64,000 bases of DNA, from positions 1-64,000 of the forward strand of contig SVSG01000003.1 in assembly GCA_015064415.1 (NCBI GenBank), given 5' to 3'. The stretch is from Oscillospiraceae bacterium. Its GTDB lineage: Bacteria > Bacillota > Clostridia > Oscillospirales > CAG-272. Position 1 is the first letter of the stretch, and each line of letters opens with the position of its first letter. A model generated the notes under the pieces. That model searched no databases. It had not been told where the DNA came from and saw only the letters and a program-made list of their open reading frames with translations. This document shows, one piece after another, positions 1 through 11,014 of this stretch. The translations under genes were made by a program, and so were the position numbers.

Positions 1-1
1 C

Positions 2-127
2 GCCATGCTTGAGGAGCTGCAGAGCTTCTGCAACTCGCGCGGCGCCATGTTTGCCTCCATTTGCACCGATCAACCTATCGAAAAGGTGCTGTTCAAAGAA
101 TTGCTTAAGGTAGGTATTATGGCATGA
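2..127 (+). CDS. C-terminal fragment of DUF58-family protein (5' end outside window)
   Basis: Open frame from the window edge ending ...VLFKELLKVGIMA*, with stop overlapping the next ATG (ATGA). DUF58 assignment comes from context with BatA/VWA genes and the tail motif. Confidence 0.5.
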   Translation, partial: AMLEELQSFCNSRGAMFASICTDQPIEKVLFKELLKVGIMA

Positions 128-2043
128 GTTTATTAACACCCCTTGGGTTGCTGGGCCTGATCGGTATCATTGCACTGATCATCATTTATATCATCAAGCC
201 CAACTACCAGAACAAATTCATTTCCAGTACCTTTGTCTGGAAGCTTAGCTTAAAATACAGAAAGAAAAGAATACCCCTCAGTAAACTGCGGAACATTCTT
301 CTGTTTCTGTGCCAGGTACTGATCCTCACCGCCACGGCCTTCATTCTGGCGCAGCCCTTCCTTGCCGCGGACAACGGCGACGGTGAGGGCGACACGGTCA
401 TCATTCTGGATGCCTCCGCCTCCATGCAGACGCAGGTGAACCAGAAGACCAGACTGGAGCGTGCCGCCGACGCGGCGCTGGCCGATGCCGTCAAGGCGCT
501 TGACGCAGACAAAAAGGTCACCGTGATCCTTGCCGCAGACAAGGCCGAATTCCTTGTGCGGGAGGCCACCCGTGAGCAGTCCGATCTGGTTTACGCCGCC
601 TTTGACGCCGTAACGGACACCGAAAATCCGCGCTACACCTACGGCACGCCCGACATTGAGGGCGCCATGAAGCAGGCGGAGCAGATCACCGCCCACACCG
701 ACAAGGCCACCGTCACGCTTTACACCGACACGACCTATCTGAACGCAGGCAACGTCAACGTGTATCAGGTGAGTGACACCGCCGAATGGAATGCCGCCAT
801 TCTTGACGTGAGAGCCACCATCGTGGAAAACTACTATCGCTTTGAGATCGACGTGGCCAGCTACGCCGCCGATTCCCGCATCACCGTCAATTGCGAGATC
901 TTCAACGTGAACGATACCGACACCACCATGGAGATCGAGCAGACCGTGTACTGCAACAACGACGAGGTCACCACCATCGTGCTGGGCTACGTCACCGAGG
1001 ATATGCCCGAGGCCGAGGCCGAGCTGATCAACGAGAATATCTCGGTTTTCGCCTACGAGCATCTGTACGTCCATATCTCCGAGTATGATTCGCTGGACTA
1101 TGACAATCAGTTCTATCTGTACGGGGGCAAAAAGCCCACGCTGAAGATCCAGTATTACAGCGCCATGCCGAACAACTACTTCCCCAGCGCCTTGCTTGTG
1201 CTGCAGGATGCGCTTCGCGACCGCTGGGCCGTGGAGCTTACCGAGGTCAGCGCCGAGCCCGCAACCGAGGGCTTTGACATCTACATCTTCGAGCATGCCG
1301 CCCCCAACGTCGTCCCCTCGGACGGCGTGGTGATCTACGTCAACCCCTCCAAGCTCCCCTCCGACGCGGGCATCCGCTTTGGCACCGCCCTCTCGGCCAG
1401 CGGCGAGCTGTTCCTTGGTGCAGGGGAAGCGCACCCCCTGATGAACAACGTGGACGCAAGCAGGATCTCCGTCACGCAGTTCACCTCCATCACCAGCTCC
1501 GACGGCTACACGCCGCTTGCGACGTACGAGGAATACCCGTTGCTCATGCTCAAGGAGGACGTGGATCAGAAGATCCTGCTGCTGCCCTTCAGCTTGCACT
1601 ACTCGAATCTTGCGGTGCTGCCCGAATTCCCGTTGCTGCTGAACAACGTCATCGGCCACTTCTTCCCCGTCACCTTTGAAGGGAACGTGTATGAGATCAA
1701 CGACACCGTCACGCTGAATGCAAGAGCCAATCAGCTTGAGGTGGTCGGCCCCGGCCTTGACCTTCCCCCCTTTACGGAATTCCCCGCACAGCTGCAGCTT
1801 CCTGCCCCCGGCACCTACACCATAACGCAAAGCGCCATGTCGGGCGATCCCATCATTGAAAGCATCTACGTCAGGATCCCCCCGGAGGAAAGCAATATTG
1901 CCCTTGTGGAGAATACCCTTGTCAACCCCTACTTCTTCTCGGAAGAAGATATCACCAACATTGATCTATTATTTTACTTTGCCTTGACGGTGGTTGTGCT
2001 GCTGTTCGCCGAATGGTGGCTGAAATCTCGTGAGCAAATTTAG
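124..2043 (+). CDS. BatA-type membrane protein with VWA domain
   Basis: N-terminal TM segments, VWA MIDAS motif DASAS, C-terminal TM helix; ATGA coupling to the upstream gene. Confidence 0.85.
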   Translation: MSLLTPLGLLGLIGIIALIIIYIIKPNYQNKFISSTFVWKLSLKYRKKRIPLSKLRNILLFLCQVLILTATAFILAQPFLAADNGDGEGDTVIILDASASMQTQVNQKTRLERAADAALADAVKALDADKKVTVILAADKAEFLVREATREQSDLVYAAFDAVTDTENPRYTYGTPDIEGAMKQAEQITAHTDKATVTLYTDTTYLNAGNVNVYQVSDTAEWNAAILDVRATIVENYYRFEIDVASYAADSRITVNCEIFNVNDTDTTMEIEQTVYCNNDEVTTIVLGYVTEDMPEAEAELINENISVFAYEHLYVHISEYDSLDYDNQFYLYGGKKPTLKIQYYSAMPNNYFPSALLVLQDALRDRWAVELTEVSAEPATEGFDIYIFEHAAPNVVPSDGVVIYVNPSKLPSDAGIRFGTALSASGELFLGAGEAHPLMNNVDASRISVTQFTSITSSDGYTPLATYEEYPLLMLKEDVDQKILLLPFSLHYSNLAVLPEFPLLLNNVIGHFFPVTFEGNVYEINDTVTLNARANQLEVVGPGLDLPPFTEFPAQLQLPAPGTYTITQSAMSGDPIIESIYVRIPPEESNIALVENTLVNPYFFSEEDITNIDLLFYFALTVVVLLFAEWWLKSREQI

Positions 2044-2057
2044 TTAGGAAAGAAAAG

Positions 2058-4778
2058 ATGACAAACTTTAGTGTTAATTTTACAAATGCATGGTGGCTTC
2101 TGCTGCTGATACCTGCGTTCGCATTGACGCTGTTTTCCTACTTCAAACTGAATAAAAGGTATCGCTGCACAAGAAACCGTATTGTTTCGATCGTGATGCA
2201 TTTGGTCATTATGCTCCTCTCCGTCGCGTTGCTTGCGGGCCTCACCATTGAGTACTATGAGCCGAATACCGAAACCGAGGTCCTGCTTCTCGTTGACGCC
2301 TCCTTCACGCTGGAGGATACGGAAAACGAGGTGGACGATTTCATCAAATCCGTCATTGACAATTGCGACTCCATGTATCGGCTTGGCATCGTCAAGTTCG
2401 GATACGATCAGGTATACGCAGTCGAGCTGACGAACAACATGGATAAGGTATATTCCACCTATCTCTCGTCAAGCGACCCCGACACCACCGCGACCGACCT
2501 CTCCTCCGCCCTCACGTATGCGGCGTCGCTGTTGCAAAGCCCCGAAAACGCCCGCATCGTCCTGCTTTCCGACGCCCTTGAAACCGACGGCTCGGCCAAG
2601 GACGTGATCAGAGCCCTTGCGGCCAAGGGGATCAGCGTGGACACCGTTTACTTTGCGGGTGAAGAGATCGAGCAAGAGGTGCAGATCATTGCAGCCACAC
2701 AATCCGTCCCCAAGGTTGAGATCAACTCGAATTTCACCATGGACGTCACGGTGGAAAGCTCCGTGGAGGGAGCCGCCACCATCACCCCCTACGACAACAA
2801 CGTGGCCGGCACGCCGATGCCGATCGAGCTTGTCAAGGGCAAGCAGACCATCAGCATCCCCTACTCCTTTGCATGGGGCGGTATGCATGTGGTCTCCTTT
2901 GAGATCGCCGGCGACGAAGATACGCTGACGCAAAACAACACCTACGTCAATCACATTTATATCGAAACCTTCACCGAGATCCTCGTGATCGAAAGCATTT
3001 CGCAGGAATCCGCCTCGATCGCGGCCATGCTTGGCAAGGAGCTGAACGTCAAAACGGTCAACGTAAGCGACAGCAACAGCATGCCGAGCACCCTTGACGA
3101 GCTGCGCGATTTCGACGAGATCATCCTTTGCAACATTTCCAACGACGACCTGCCCGACGGCTTCGACCAGCTCCTGTTCCAATACGTGCACGAGATCGGC
3201 GGCGGCCTTTTCACGGTCTGCGGTAACGAGGCAGACCCCGGCAGTGAGAACTGGACCGCCAACGCCTATACGCGCGAGGATATGTATAAGACGCTGTATC
3301 AGGAGATGCTTCCCGTCGAGATCGTGAACTACACCGCGCCCGTCGGCGTCATCATCGTGGTGGACACCTCGGGAAGTATGTTGGGCTCTCCCTATGAATC
3401 CTCCAAGCTTTACTGGGCAATGCAGGGCGCGCAGGCGTGTCTGGATGCCCTTACCGAGCGCGATTACGTGGGCGTCATGACGCTGGCAGACTCCTATACC
3501 GAGGAGCTGTCTCTTACCCCCCGTACACAGCGCGACAAGATCCTTGCCTCTATTGCAGCACTGGAGGAATCCGCCATCGACGGCAGCATTACCTCCGGCG
3601 GTACCATCTTTTCCGCCGCGCTGGAGCGCGCCGGAAAAGCGCTTGCCGCCCGCTCCGATATTGAGAAAAAGCACATCATCATCGTTTCTGACGGCGAACC
3701 TGCCGGCGGCGATGCCGAGCTTTATCAGTACTGGGCCAAGGAAAATGCCAAGCTGGATATCACCATGTCCATCATCGGCATTGACAGCTCTCAGGATGCG
3801 CAAAACAGAATGATCGACCTTTTGGTCAATTATGCCGGCTGCGACGAGGATAACTTTCATAATATCGCCAAGGGCAATTACGAAAACCTGCCCAAGATCA
3901 TGAGAGAGGATCTGGAGGCCCCCGAGATCAAGTCGGTCAACTATGAGGAATTTACCCCCACCATCAACGTTTACAATGCCGTCACCAACGGCATCGACCC
4001 CGAGACTATGCCCACGCTGGACGGTTATTACGGCGTGAAGCTCAAGCAGGGGGCAGAGGCAGTGCTGATGGGCTCCTTTACCCCCATCTACTCGCAATGG
4101 AACTTCGGCAAGGGCCGCGTCGGCACCTTCGCCTGCGACCTCAACGGCACCTGGTCTGCCGATTTCGTGGCAAGCGACGTGGGCGCTGTGCTGCTCAATA
4201 ATATCATCTACGCGCTCTTCCCCACCGAAAGCGTGCGCGCCACCGACGTGGAGGTGCAGCTCTCGGGCGACAACTACACCACCAACCTCAGCATTTATAC
4301 CGACCTTGCCGACGATCAGCGCATCAAAGTGACGGTGCTGGCCCCCTCCGGTGCCGAGCAGGTGATCAACGCCGATAAGACAAGTGGCTACAGCCGCATC
4401 AGCTTCGCCGTCAAGGAAACCGGCATGCACGAGATCCTTGTGCAAAAGCTGGATAAGGAGGGCAACGAGCTCTCCGCCACCAAGGTCTACAAATCCCTTT
4501 CCTACTCGAAGGAATACAACGCCTTTGCGGATACCGACGCAGCAAAAGCGCTGATCGAGTCGCTGGCAAACGATTCGGGCGGCTTTGTACTGACCGACCC
4601 CCTGCAGGTGTTTGACAACGCGGTGGAGTATCTGCACATCATCATTGACCCTCGCATCCTCTTTGCGATCCTCATCATCGTGTGCTTCCTTATCGACATT
4701 GCCGCGCGCAAATTCAAGTGGAAGTGGCCGCATGAGATCATCCGCGATAAAAAGCGCAAGGCGTCCGCGTCAAAGTGA
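2058..4778 (+). CDS. Large membrane protein with VWA domain(s)
   Basis: TM N-terminus, VWA with MIDAS DTSGS (VIIVVDTSGSML), a second degenerate VWA-like region (LLLVDASFTLED), C-terminal TM helix. Confidence 0.85.
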   Translation: MTNFSVNFTNAWWLLLLIPAFALTLFSYFKLNKRYRCTRNRIVSIVMHLVIMLLSVALLAGLTIEYYEPNTETEVLLLVDASFTLEDTENEVDDFIKSVIDNCDSMYRLGIVKFGYDQVYAVELTNNMDKVYSTYLSSSDPDTTATDLSSALTYAASLLQSPENARIVLLSDALETDGSAKDVIRALAAKGISVDTVYFAGEEIEQEVQIIAATQSVPKVEINSNFTMDVTVESSVEGAATITPYDNNVAGTPMPIELVKGKQTISIPYSFAWGGMHVVSFEIAGDEDTLTQNNTYVNHIYIETFTEILVIESISQESASIAAMLGKELNVKTVNVSDSNSMPSTLDELRDFDEIILCNISNDDLPDGFDQLLFQYVHEIGGGLFTVCGNEADPGSENWTANAYTREDMYKTLYQEMLPVEIVNYTAPVGVIIVVDTSGSMLGSPYESSKLYWAMQGAQACLDALTERDYVGVMTLADSYTEELSLTPRTQRDKILASIAALEESAIDGSITSGGTIFSAALERAGKALAARSDIEKKHIIIVSDGEPAGGDAELYQYWAKENAKLDITMSIIGIDSSQDAQNRMIDLLVNYAGCDEDNFHNIAKGNYENLPKIMREDLEAPEIKSVNYEEFTPTINVYNAVTNGIDPETMPTLDGYYGVKLKQGAEAVLMGSFTPIYSQWNFGKGRVGTFACDLNGTWSADFVASDVGAVLLNNIIYALFPTESVRATDVEVQLSGDNYTTNLSIYTDLADDQRIKVTVLAPSGAEQVINADKTSGYSRISFAVKETGMHEILVQKLDKEGNELSATKVYKSLSYSKEYNAFADTDAAKALIESLANDSGGFVLTDPLQVFDNAVEYLHIIIDPRILFAILIIVCFLIDIAARKFKWKWPHEIIRDKKRKASASK

Positions 4779-4792
4779 CAGGAGGGATAACA

Positions 4793-7675
4793 ATGAAAAA
4801 ATTACGTTTTACATTTATTTTGATCGCACTTTTCGCTTTGTGCGCATTGGTGCTGACCTCCTGCGACTCGGATCTGAACACCCCCTCCGGCCTTTATCTG
4901 GACGTGGAAACGCAGACCCTCACCTGGAACGCGGTCAAGGGCGCGAAATTCTACACGGTGCAGATCGAGGGGCAGGAAAAGGAAATTTCCGTCAGATCCA
5001 ACTCCGTCTCGCTGGAAAAGCTGGAGGCCGGTAATTATGAGATCAAGGTCAAAGCCAACGGCGACGGCGAGGCCATCGGTGACTCGGATTGGGCGGTATA
5101 TCAGTTCAAAAGAGAAGCCGAATCCGGCCTGAAGTATCAGCTGATCCACAACGATTCCGAATACGAGCTTGTGGGCGGCGGCTCCGCCAAGGGTGACGTC
5201 ACCATGGAGGCCGTCTACCGCGGCAAGCCCGTGACCTCCATCGCAGACAAGGCGCTTTACGGCAATACCAAGATCACAGGTCTTACCGTCGGCAGTAACG
5301 TGAAAGCGATCGGCGACAAGGCCTTCGCCAAGTGTTCGGCTCTTGTGTCGATCACCATTCCCGAGGGTGTCACCGCGATCGGCGAGTACGCGCTGCAAAG
5401 CTGTAAGGCCCTCACCTCGATCACGCTTCCCGACAGCGTGACCGAGATCGCCCCCCACACCTTCTCCTGGTGCTCCGCACTCCAAAGCATCAAGCTGGGG
5501 CAGTACGTGACCGCCATCGGCGAGTACGCCTTCTCCAACTGCGAATCGCTCACCACCATCACCTATGAGGGCAGTGACAACAGCACCTTCGGGGTGACGT
5601 TGCCCGCCACGCTGAAGTATATTGCCACTTACGCGTTTACCGACTGCCTCGCCCTTTCCACCGTCAGTCTGGGTGCGGGCGTAGAGCACGTTGCCACCTA
5701 CGCCTTCGTCAACTGCAAGGCCCTCACCAAAATAGATCTTGGCAAAAGTCTGCTTGTGGTAGAGGATTTCGCCTTCGCCTACTGCCCGCAGCTTGCGGCA
5801 GTATCCGTACCCGAGTCCACCGTGTCGCTTGGCAACTGCGTCTTCTACGGCAACACGGCACTTGCTGACGTATCGCTTGGCAAGGGTCTGCGCAGCATCG
5901 GCTACTACGCCTTCAACGAGACCGCCGTGATGAAAGCCGCCACGGATATGCTGATCATTGACGGGTGGCTGTTGCAGGTGCTGAACGCCGAGGCCGAAAG
6001 ACTCAACATCAGCGCAAACGTGTACGGCGTTGCCAGCTATGCGGCCTACGGCCTGCCCAAGCTGATCCAGGCAGATCTCAAGGGCGTCAAGTACGTGGGC
6101 TATGCCGCCTTCTACAAATGCCCCCAGCTTTACCGCGTGGCCTTTGACGACGCGCTGCTGGAGCTTGGTGAATACGCCTTCTACAACTGCCCATACCTCT
6201 CGGAGGTAAAGCTTGGCGAAGGCCTTACTACCATCGGCAACTACGCCTTTTACGCCTGCCAGACACTTGCCGCGGTGAAGATCCCCGCAACGGTCAGCTC
6301 CGTCGGCACGCATGCCTTCCGCAAGACCGCCGCTTATGCCGCGATCGCTGACAACGGCACCAAGGGCGGCGTTGTCTACATGGACGGCTGGGCCGTGGAC
6401 TACGTTCCCTCTCTTTCCTCTGCGCTCACGGGCTATGAGACGCTTCTGATGATCGCGGAAGGCACGCGCGGCATCGCCAATTACACCTTCAACGCGCAGA
6501 CCATTCTGCTGATCTCGATCCCCGATTCGGTCGAGCACATCTGCCGCGGTGCCTTCTACAAATGCACCACGTACATGATGACGCTGCCGAAATCGCTAAA
6601 ATCCATCGGTGACTACGCCTTCTATGGCTGTGGCTACACCAATTTCGGCGGCAATACCTACGATCTGACCATCCCCGCAGGCACCACCAAAATCGGGCGC
6701 TCCGCCTTCTACGGCTGTACCAACGTCCTGAGCGTCACGGTCCCTGCCGGTGTGACCTCGATCGGCCCCTACGCCTTCTACGGCTGTGCCGCCATCGGTG
6801 CAACGATAGAGGCACAGCAGGATACCGGCAAAACGGACGAGGCGGGCAATCCCATCCTGGAAACGGTTCCCGTTACCGGCTTTGTTTCGCTCAGCGAAGG
6901 CCTGCTTTCCATCGGCGAGCGCGCCTTTCAGGGCTGTGCCGCCCTGACGGAGATCAAGATCCCCAACAGCGTGACTTCGCTTGGCACCCGCGCCTTCTAT
7001 AAATGCGAGTCCCTCAAAAACGTCACGATCGGCAGCGGCATTACCGCGATCGACGATTACATGTTCTACAAATGCGCCGCGCTGGAAAGCATCACGGTGT
7101 CCGATCAGCTGCAAAGCGTTGGCAATTACGCCTTCCGCGGCTGTACCGCGCTCAAAAAGCTGGATCTCAAGTGCGTGAGGACCATTGGCAGATACGCCTT
7201 CTACGGCTGTACCGCACTCACCGAGCTTGTGCTGCCCGAAACGCTGGTTGCCATCGGTGATTACGCCTTCCGCGGCTGCACGGGTATTACCGCCGTGGTG
7301 ATCCCCGCCTCCGTCCAGGAGATCGGCAAGCACGTGTTCTACGGTCTGAAAAACACCACGCTGTACTGCGAATCCGACAGCATTCCTCCCTACTGGAACG
7401 CACAGTTCAACTCCTCCTACCGCCCCGTTTTCTGGGGCTGTGAGCTCTCCTCCGATAACGCCTACGTCGTATCCGCCAAGGCGGGCAAGAACAATTTGCG
7501 CAACCCCATGGCAACGGGCGGCATCAGCGATCCCACCCGCGACAGCTACGTATTCGCCGGCTGGGCCACCACGCAAAACGGCACCGCCGCCTATACCTCG
7601 GCAAACGTGGCGGAAGCCCCCGAGGGCACGGCGCTTTACGCCATCTGGACCGAGCAACCCAACGATGATAATTAA
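4793..7675 (+). CDS. BspA-like leucine-rich-repeat surface lipoprotein with C-terminal InlB-like segment
   Basis: SD AGGAGGG before ATG 4793; lipobox LVLTSC; many LRR_5-type repeats (ITAIGEYAFxxCxxLTxIxLPxSV); end resembles InlB B-repeat (DSYVFAGWATTQNG..YTSANV..GTALYAIW). Confidence 0.9.
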   Translation: MKKLRFTFILIALFALCALVLTSCDSDLNTPSGLYLDVETQTLTWNAVKGAKFYTVQIEGQEKEISVRSNSVSLEKLEAGNYEIKVKANGDGEAIGDSDWAVYQFKREAESGLKYQLIHNDSEYELVGGGSAKGDVTMEAVYRGKPVTSIADKALYGNTKITGLTVGSNVKAIGDKAFAKCSALVSITIPEGVTAIGEYALQSCKALTSITLPDSVTEIAPHTFSWCSALQSIKLGQYVTAIGEYAFSNCESLTTITYEGSDNSTFGVTLPATLKYIATYAFTDCLALSTVSLGAGVEHVATYAFVNCKALTKIDLGKSLLVVEDFAFAYCPQLAAVSVPESTVSLGNCVFYGNTALADVSLGKGLRSIGYYAFNETAVMKAATDMLIIDGWLLQVLNAEAERLNISANVYGVASYAAYGLPKLIQADLKGVKYVGYAAFYKCPQLYRVAFDDALLELGEYAFYNCPYLSEVKLGEGLTTIGNYAFYACQTLAAVKIPATVSSVGTHAFRKTAAYAAIADNGTKGGVVYMDGWAVDYVPSLSSALTGYETLLMIAEGTRGIANYTFNAQTILLISIPDSVEHICRGAFYKCTTYMMTLPKSLKSIGDYAFYGCGYTNFGGNTYDLTIPAGTTKIGRSAFYGCTNVLSVTVPAGVTSIGPYAFYGCAAIGATIEAQQDTGKTDEAGNPILETVPVTGFVSLSEGLLSIGERAFQGCAALTEIKIPNSVTSLGTRAFYKCESLKNVTIGSGITAIDDYMFYKCAALESITVSDQLQSVGNYAFRGCTALKKLDLKCVRTIGRYAFYGCTALTELVLPETLVAIGDYAFRGCTGITAVVIPASVQEIGKHVFYGLKNTTLYCESDSIPPYWNAQFNSSYRPVFWGCELSSDNAYVVSAKAGKNNLRNPMATGGISDPTRDSYVFAGWATTQNGTAAYTSANVAEAPEGTALYAIWTEQPNDDN

Positions 7676-7688
7676 GTGAGGCACAAAC

Positions 7689-10600
7689 ATGAAAAAAAGC
7701 ACACGTATACTCACGCTTTTCACGGCGCTTCTCCTTTGCCTTCTGGGCATGGCGCTTTTCAACAGCTGTGACGAGCCCGTGAAAACGACAGAAATCTACA
7801 TCACCAACGCCGACCAGCCGCGTCTGAACTACGTGGAGGGTCAGGAGCTGGATCTGAGCGACGGCAAGCTGACCGTTGCCACTGACGGCAAGGAAAGCAA
7901 GCTCCCCTTAGACTCCCCCGACATCACGGTGGAGGGTTATGACAAAAAGAAGATCGGCGACCAGACGCTTACCGTCAAGTACGGCGAGCTGACCACCACC
8001 ATCAAGGTCAACGTGATCGAGCGCGCCATCGCCGAGGGCTTTGAGACCAAGTATTTCGTCGGCGACGAGTTCAACAAGAACATGGGCAAGATCCGCATTG
8101 CCACCGACGATGCCAAGTCCTTCAAGGTCAATATGAACGATGCCAAGGTCTCTCTTGTCTCCTTCGACTCTTCTGTGGCGGGCACCGCCACCGTCACCGT
8201 GCTTTACAACGATGGCTCTAATTCCTATTACTGCCAGTTTGACGTCACGGTGTACGATCAATCCAACATCCAGTTCACCCCGCCCCAGAAGACCACGTAT
8301 TTCAGCCATGACACGGCAGTCAGCGTGAACGGCGGCTACTTCACCGTCACCTCCTCCGACGCGACTCTCACCAAGAACGTCCCCCTCACCGAGACGATGG
8401 TCACCGACTTTGATCTGTCGGCCGCCACCCTTGAAAACCGCACCACCCCGCTGGAGCAGCCCGTGACCGTGACCTATCTTGGCAAAACCTTCCAATACAA
8501 CATTTTCGTCACCTTCAGCGAGGTCTCCGTTCTCCAGTATTACGAGACGAACACCCTTTCCAAGATCGATTGGGAAAAGGTGAAGAAGGACGGCCTCACG
8601 GACGCACAAAGCGAGGTAGCGCTGGATGCCATCCACACCTATCTGGACCTTTCCGACGCGCAAAAGGAGATGATCTCCGACGAGCTTGCCACCAGCGTCA
8701 TCCGCGCGGGATCCGTTGCCCTTTCCAACGCCTTTTTGAAGGAGGTCAACAACTATTCCAAGACCTTCACCATGGACGCGGAATTGAATCTGTACCTCAC
8801 CTGCTCGGATTACGAGCAGACGAAGGCCGATCTTGCCATCCTCAGTGACAGCGATGCCAAGATCAACACCTACGCCACGCTGCTTCGTGAGATCGAGGCC
8901 GCATACGGCACGCTGGTGGTAGAGGGCGAGACGACGGTCGCCGACTGCATCTACGTCTACACGGAGGAGATGCAAGAGCACCTGATCTCGGTGCTCACGC
9001 ACTTCGTGGAGGTCTTTGAGCTGGTCGCAGATATTCCCGACAGCTGGACGGTCGACACCCTCAAGGAGCACAGCGCCGACATCCGCTCCGCCACGATGAA
9101 GATCTACAACGCCGGCTTCTACAAGAGCGGTTATTCCAGATATTACACCAATCTGCTCTCCCCCTGGCGTGAGAACAACGACCTTTTTGAGATCCTTTAC
9201 TCCTACTTCCTTTACGCGTATGAGGAGGATGGGCAGGAGTTCATGGTGAACTATATGTGGGGCTCGATGCCCATGCCCGGCCTTCTGGAAAGCTGGTACG
9301 CGGGACTTTCGGGCGCGATCGCCTATGAGAAGTACTACGCCGCCAACTACGCCTCTGCGGCACTGCTTGCCGACGTCTCCGGCTTCATGTACTACTACTT
9401 CTCCACGCTGGAGATCGCCGAGGAGATCAAGGCATCGGAAAATCAGCTTTGGATCGACATTTACAACGCCTACAACGGCGATTACATGAATCAGATCTAC
9501 ATGTATACCCCCAGCTACGGCTATCTGTACCACGCGAAGGGCATGGTGGATTCCGAGGCCTATCACAAGATGTGGAAGACCTATTACCCCGTGCTGAAGG
9601 CCGCGCTGAACGACAAGCTCTCCGCCACAGTCGACAAGGCCGAGATCTGCGCCATGTTCGACGCGTTCCAGGCCCTCTCCCCCTCCGAGCTTCTCGGCTT
9701 CCTTTCCTCCATGCACCTGATGTATACCAACGCCAAGGGCGTGCTTCCCATGCTTCAGTACAATGGGGAGAAGGTATACAGCATCCTCATGCTGGTCATG
9801 AAGGAGTACTACACCACCTACCTGAACAAGTCCACCGAGCCCCTTTTCCAAAAGCTTTTGCTTGCGATGGAGAACTTCGCCCTCATCGGCTATAAGGATG
9901 GTGCCCTTGACGAGTTCAAGACCCTGATGAAGGAGCTTGTTGACGCTTACACGCCCCTTTCCGACGCGGACAAGGAAAACTTCAACAAGTATGCAGGCAT
10001 CAGCTATCAGAAATACCTTGCCCTTTACAACGCGGCCACAAGCGGAAGCGACTTGACGCTGACCGACACGGAAAAGGCGCTGTTTGACGAGCTCAAGCTT
10101 GCCATTGACAAGTATTTCACCGCATACAACTATATGTACGAGCTTGCCACCAAGAAGGATGAGGTTCCCGCTGAGCTTTACCCCGTGCTGTATTCGCTTT
10201 ACGCCAAGGTGAACGAGCTGTACGGCCGCGTCACGGGCGAAAATGCATCTCTTGCCCTTTATCTCAACGTGTACGAGATCCTGGGTGGTGAGTACTCGCT
10301 TGCCGTGGCCTTCCATATGCTGGACACCACCACCACCTCGATGCTGACGGGCCAAAAGGCCACCATCACCAACACCGACGGTACCGTTTCCTACGTAACC
10401 TACTGGGATCTGATGATGAATTACGATCTTGAGCCCTTGTTTGTCTACGCGGCCGATCTGCTGTACTACGCCTACTTCGACAAGGAAGCCGTACCGCAAA
10501 ACAGCTACGTGCTCACGCTGATGGGCGACGTGCGCACGATGACCGACTTCCAACGTAACATTTTCAGCTTCCTCAAGGCCGACAGCGCCTACTACACGGC

Positions 10601-10853
10601 ACTCAACACCTATTTCACCGCCGTGATGACAAATGCCGATGTGGCCGCTTCTCTCATCGAGGCAGAAAAGGCCTATTTTGCCTACCTGCTTGATAAGGAG
10701 AACACCGAGCTGCGCGACGCCTTCCTTGCCACCATGGAGGGCATGGATACCGCCTACGGCGCACTTTCCGATGCAGATAAGGCCTACGTGAAAGAGGCGT
10801 ATAACTACTATCTCAGTGTATACCAGGAGCTGACGGCAACCCCTGCCGCCTGA
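7689..10853 (+). CDS. Large lipoprotein with N-terminal bacterial Ig-like repeats and long helical region
   Basis: Signal peptide/lipobox ALFNSC; Ig-like segments (LDLSDGKLTV...ITVEGYDKKKIGDQTLTVKYGELTTTIKVNV). Confidence 0.75.
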   Translation: MKKSTRILTLFTALLLCLLGMALFNSCDEPVKTTEIYITNADQPRLNYVEGQELDLSDGKLTVATDGKESKLPLDSPDITVEGYDKKKIGDQTLTVKYGELTTTIKVNVIERAIAEGFETKYFVGDEFNKNMGKIRIATDDAKSFKVNMNDAKVSLVSFDSSVAGTATVTVLYNDGSNSYYCQFDVTVYDQSNIQFTPPQKTTYFSHDTAVSVNGGYFTVTSSDATLTKNVPLTETMVTDFDLSAATLENRTTPLEQPVTVTYLGKTFQYNIFVTFSEVSVLQYYETNTLSKIDWEKVKKDGLTDAQSEVALDAIHTYLDLSDAQKEMISDELATSVIRAGSVALSNAFLKEVNNYSKTFTMDAELNLYLTCSDYEQTKADLAILSDSDAKINTYATLLREIEAAYGTLVVEGETTVADCIYVYTEEMQEHLISVLTHFVEVFELVADIPDSWTVDTLKEHSADIRSATMKIYNAGFYKSGYSRYYTNLLSPWRENNDLFEILYSYFLYAYEEDGQEFMVNYMWGSMPMPGLLESWYAGLSGAIAYEKYYAANYASAALLADVSGFMYYYFSTLEIAEEIKASENQLWIDIYNAYNGDYMNQIYMYTPSYGYLYHAKGMVDSEAYHKMWKTYYPVLKAALNDKLSATVDKAEICAMFDAFQALSPSELLGFLSSMHLMYTNAKGVLPMLQYNGEKVYSILMLVMKEYYTTYLNKSTEPLFQKLLLAMENFALIGYKDGALDEFKTLMKELVDAYTPLSDADKENFNKYAGISYQKYLALYNAATSGSDLTLTDTEKALFDELKLAIDKYFTAYNYMYELATKKDEVPAELYPVLYSLYAKVNELYGRVTGENASLALYLNVYEILGGEYSLAVAFHMLDTTTTSMLTGQKATITNTDGTVSYVTYWDLMMNYDLEPLFVYAADLLYYAYFDKEAVPQNSYVLTLMGDVRTMTDFQRNIFSFLKADSAYYTALNTYFTAVMTNADVAASLIEAEKAYFAYLLDKENTELRDAFLATMEGMDTAYGALSDADKAYVKEAYNYYLSVYQELTATPAA

Positions 10854-10977
10854 CCCTCCGAACAAAAAAATCCGACCCGAAAGGCAGGTTCTCATAAGGA
10901 AGTTTGATTTCTTATTGTAGTGACCAGCGCCCTCTACGGTCAAAAAATCATAATTGCTCTGCAGAAAACAAATAAAT

Positions 10978-11011
10978 AACCCCGACGGATTTTTTTATCC
11001 GTCGGGGTTAT
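10978..11011. terminator. Bidirectional intrinsic terminator
   Basis: AATAACCCCGACGGAT-TTTTTT-ATCCGTCGGGGTTATT hairpin. Confidence 0.8.
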
Positions 11012-11014
11012 TTG

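Noticed and set aside
250-1830. 526-aa minus-strand ORF opposite the BatA/VWA gene
   Set aside because: Low-complexity His/Val/Gly-rich shadow translation typical of GC-rich antisense frames; the sense frame encodes recognisable VWA motifs.
2469-4733. 754-aa minus-strand ORF
   Set aside because: Antisense shadow of the VWA gene, with no domain motifs or RBS.
4793-7675. Short-period DNA repeats (GGCGAYTACGCCTTCTACGGCTG)
   Set aside because: Explained by LRR_5 protein repeats in the BspA-like gene.
7908-10943. 1011-aa minus-strand ORF
   Set aside because: Antisense shadow of the Ig-like lipoprotein; composition (VDLIHV, LHHG) is an artefact of codon bias.
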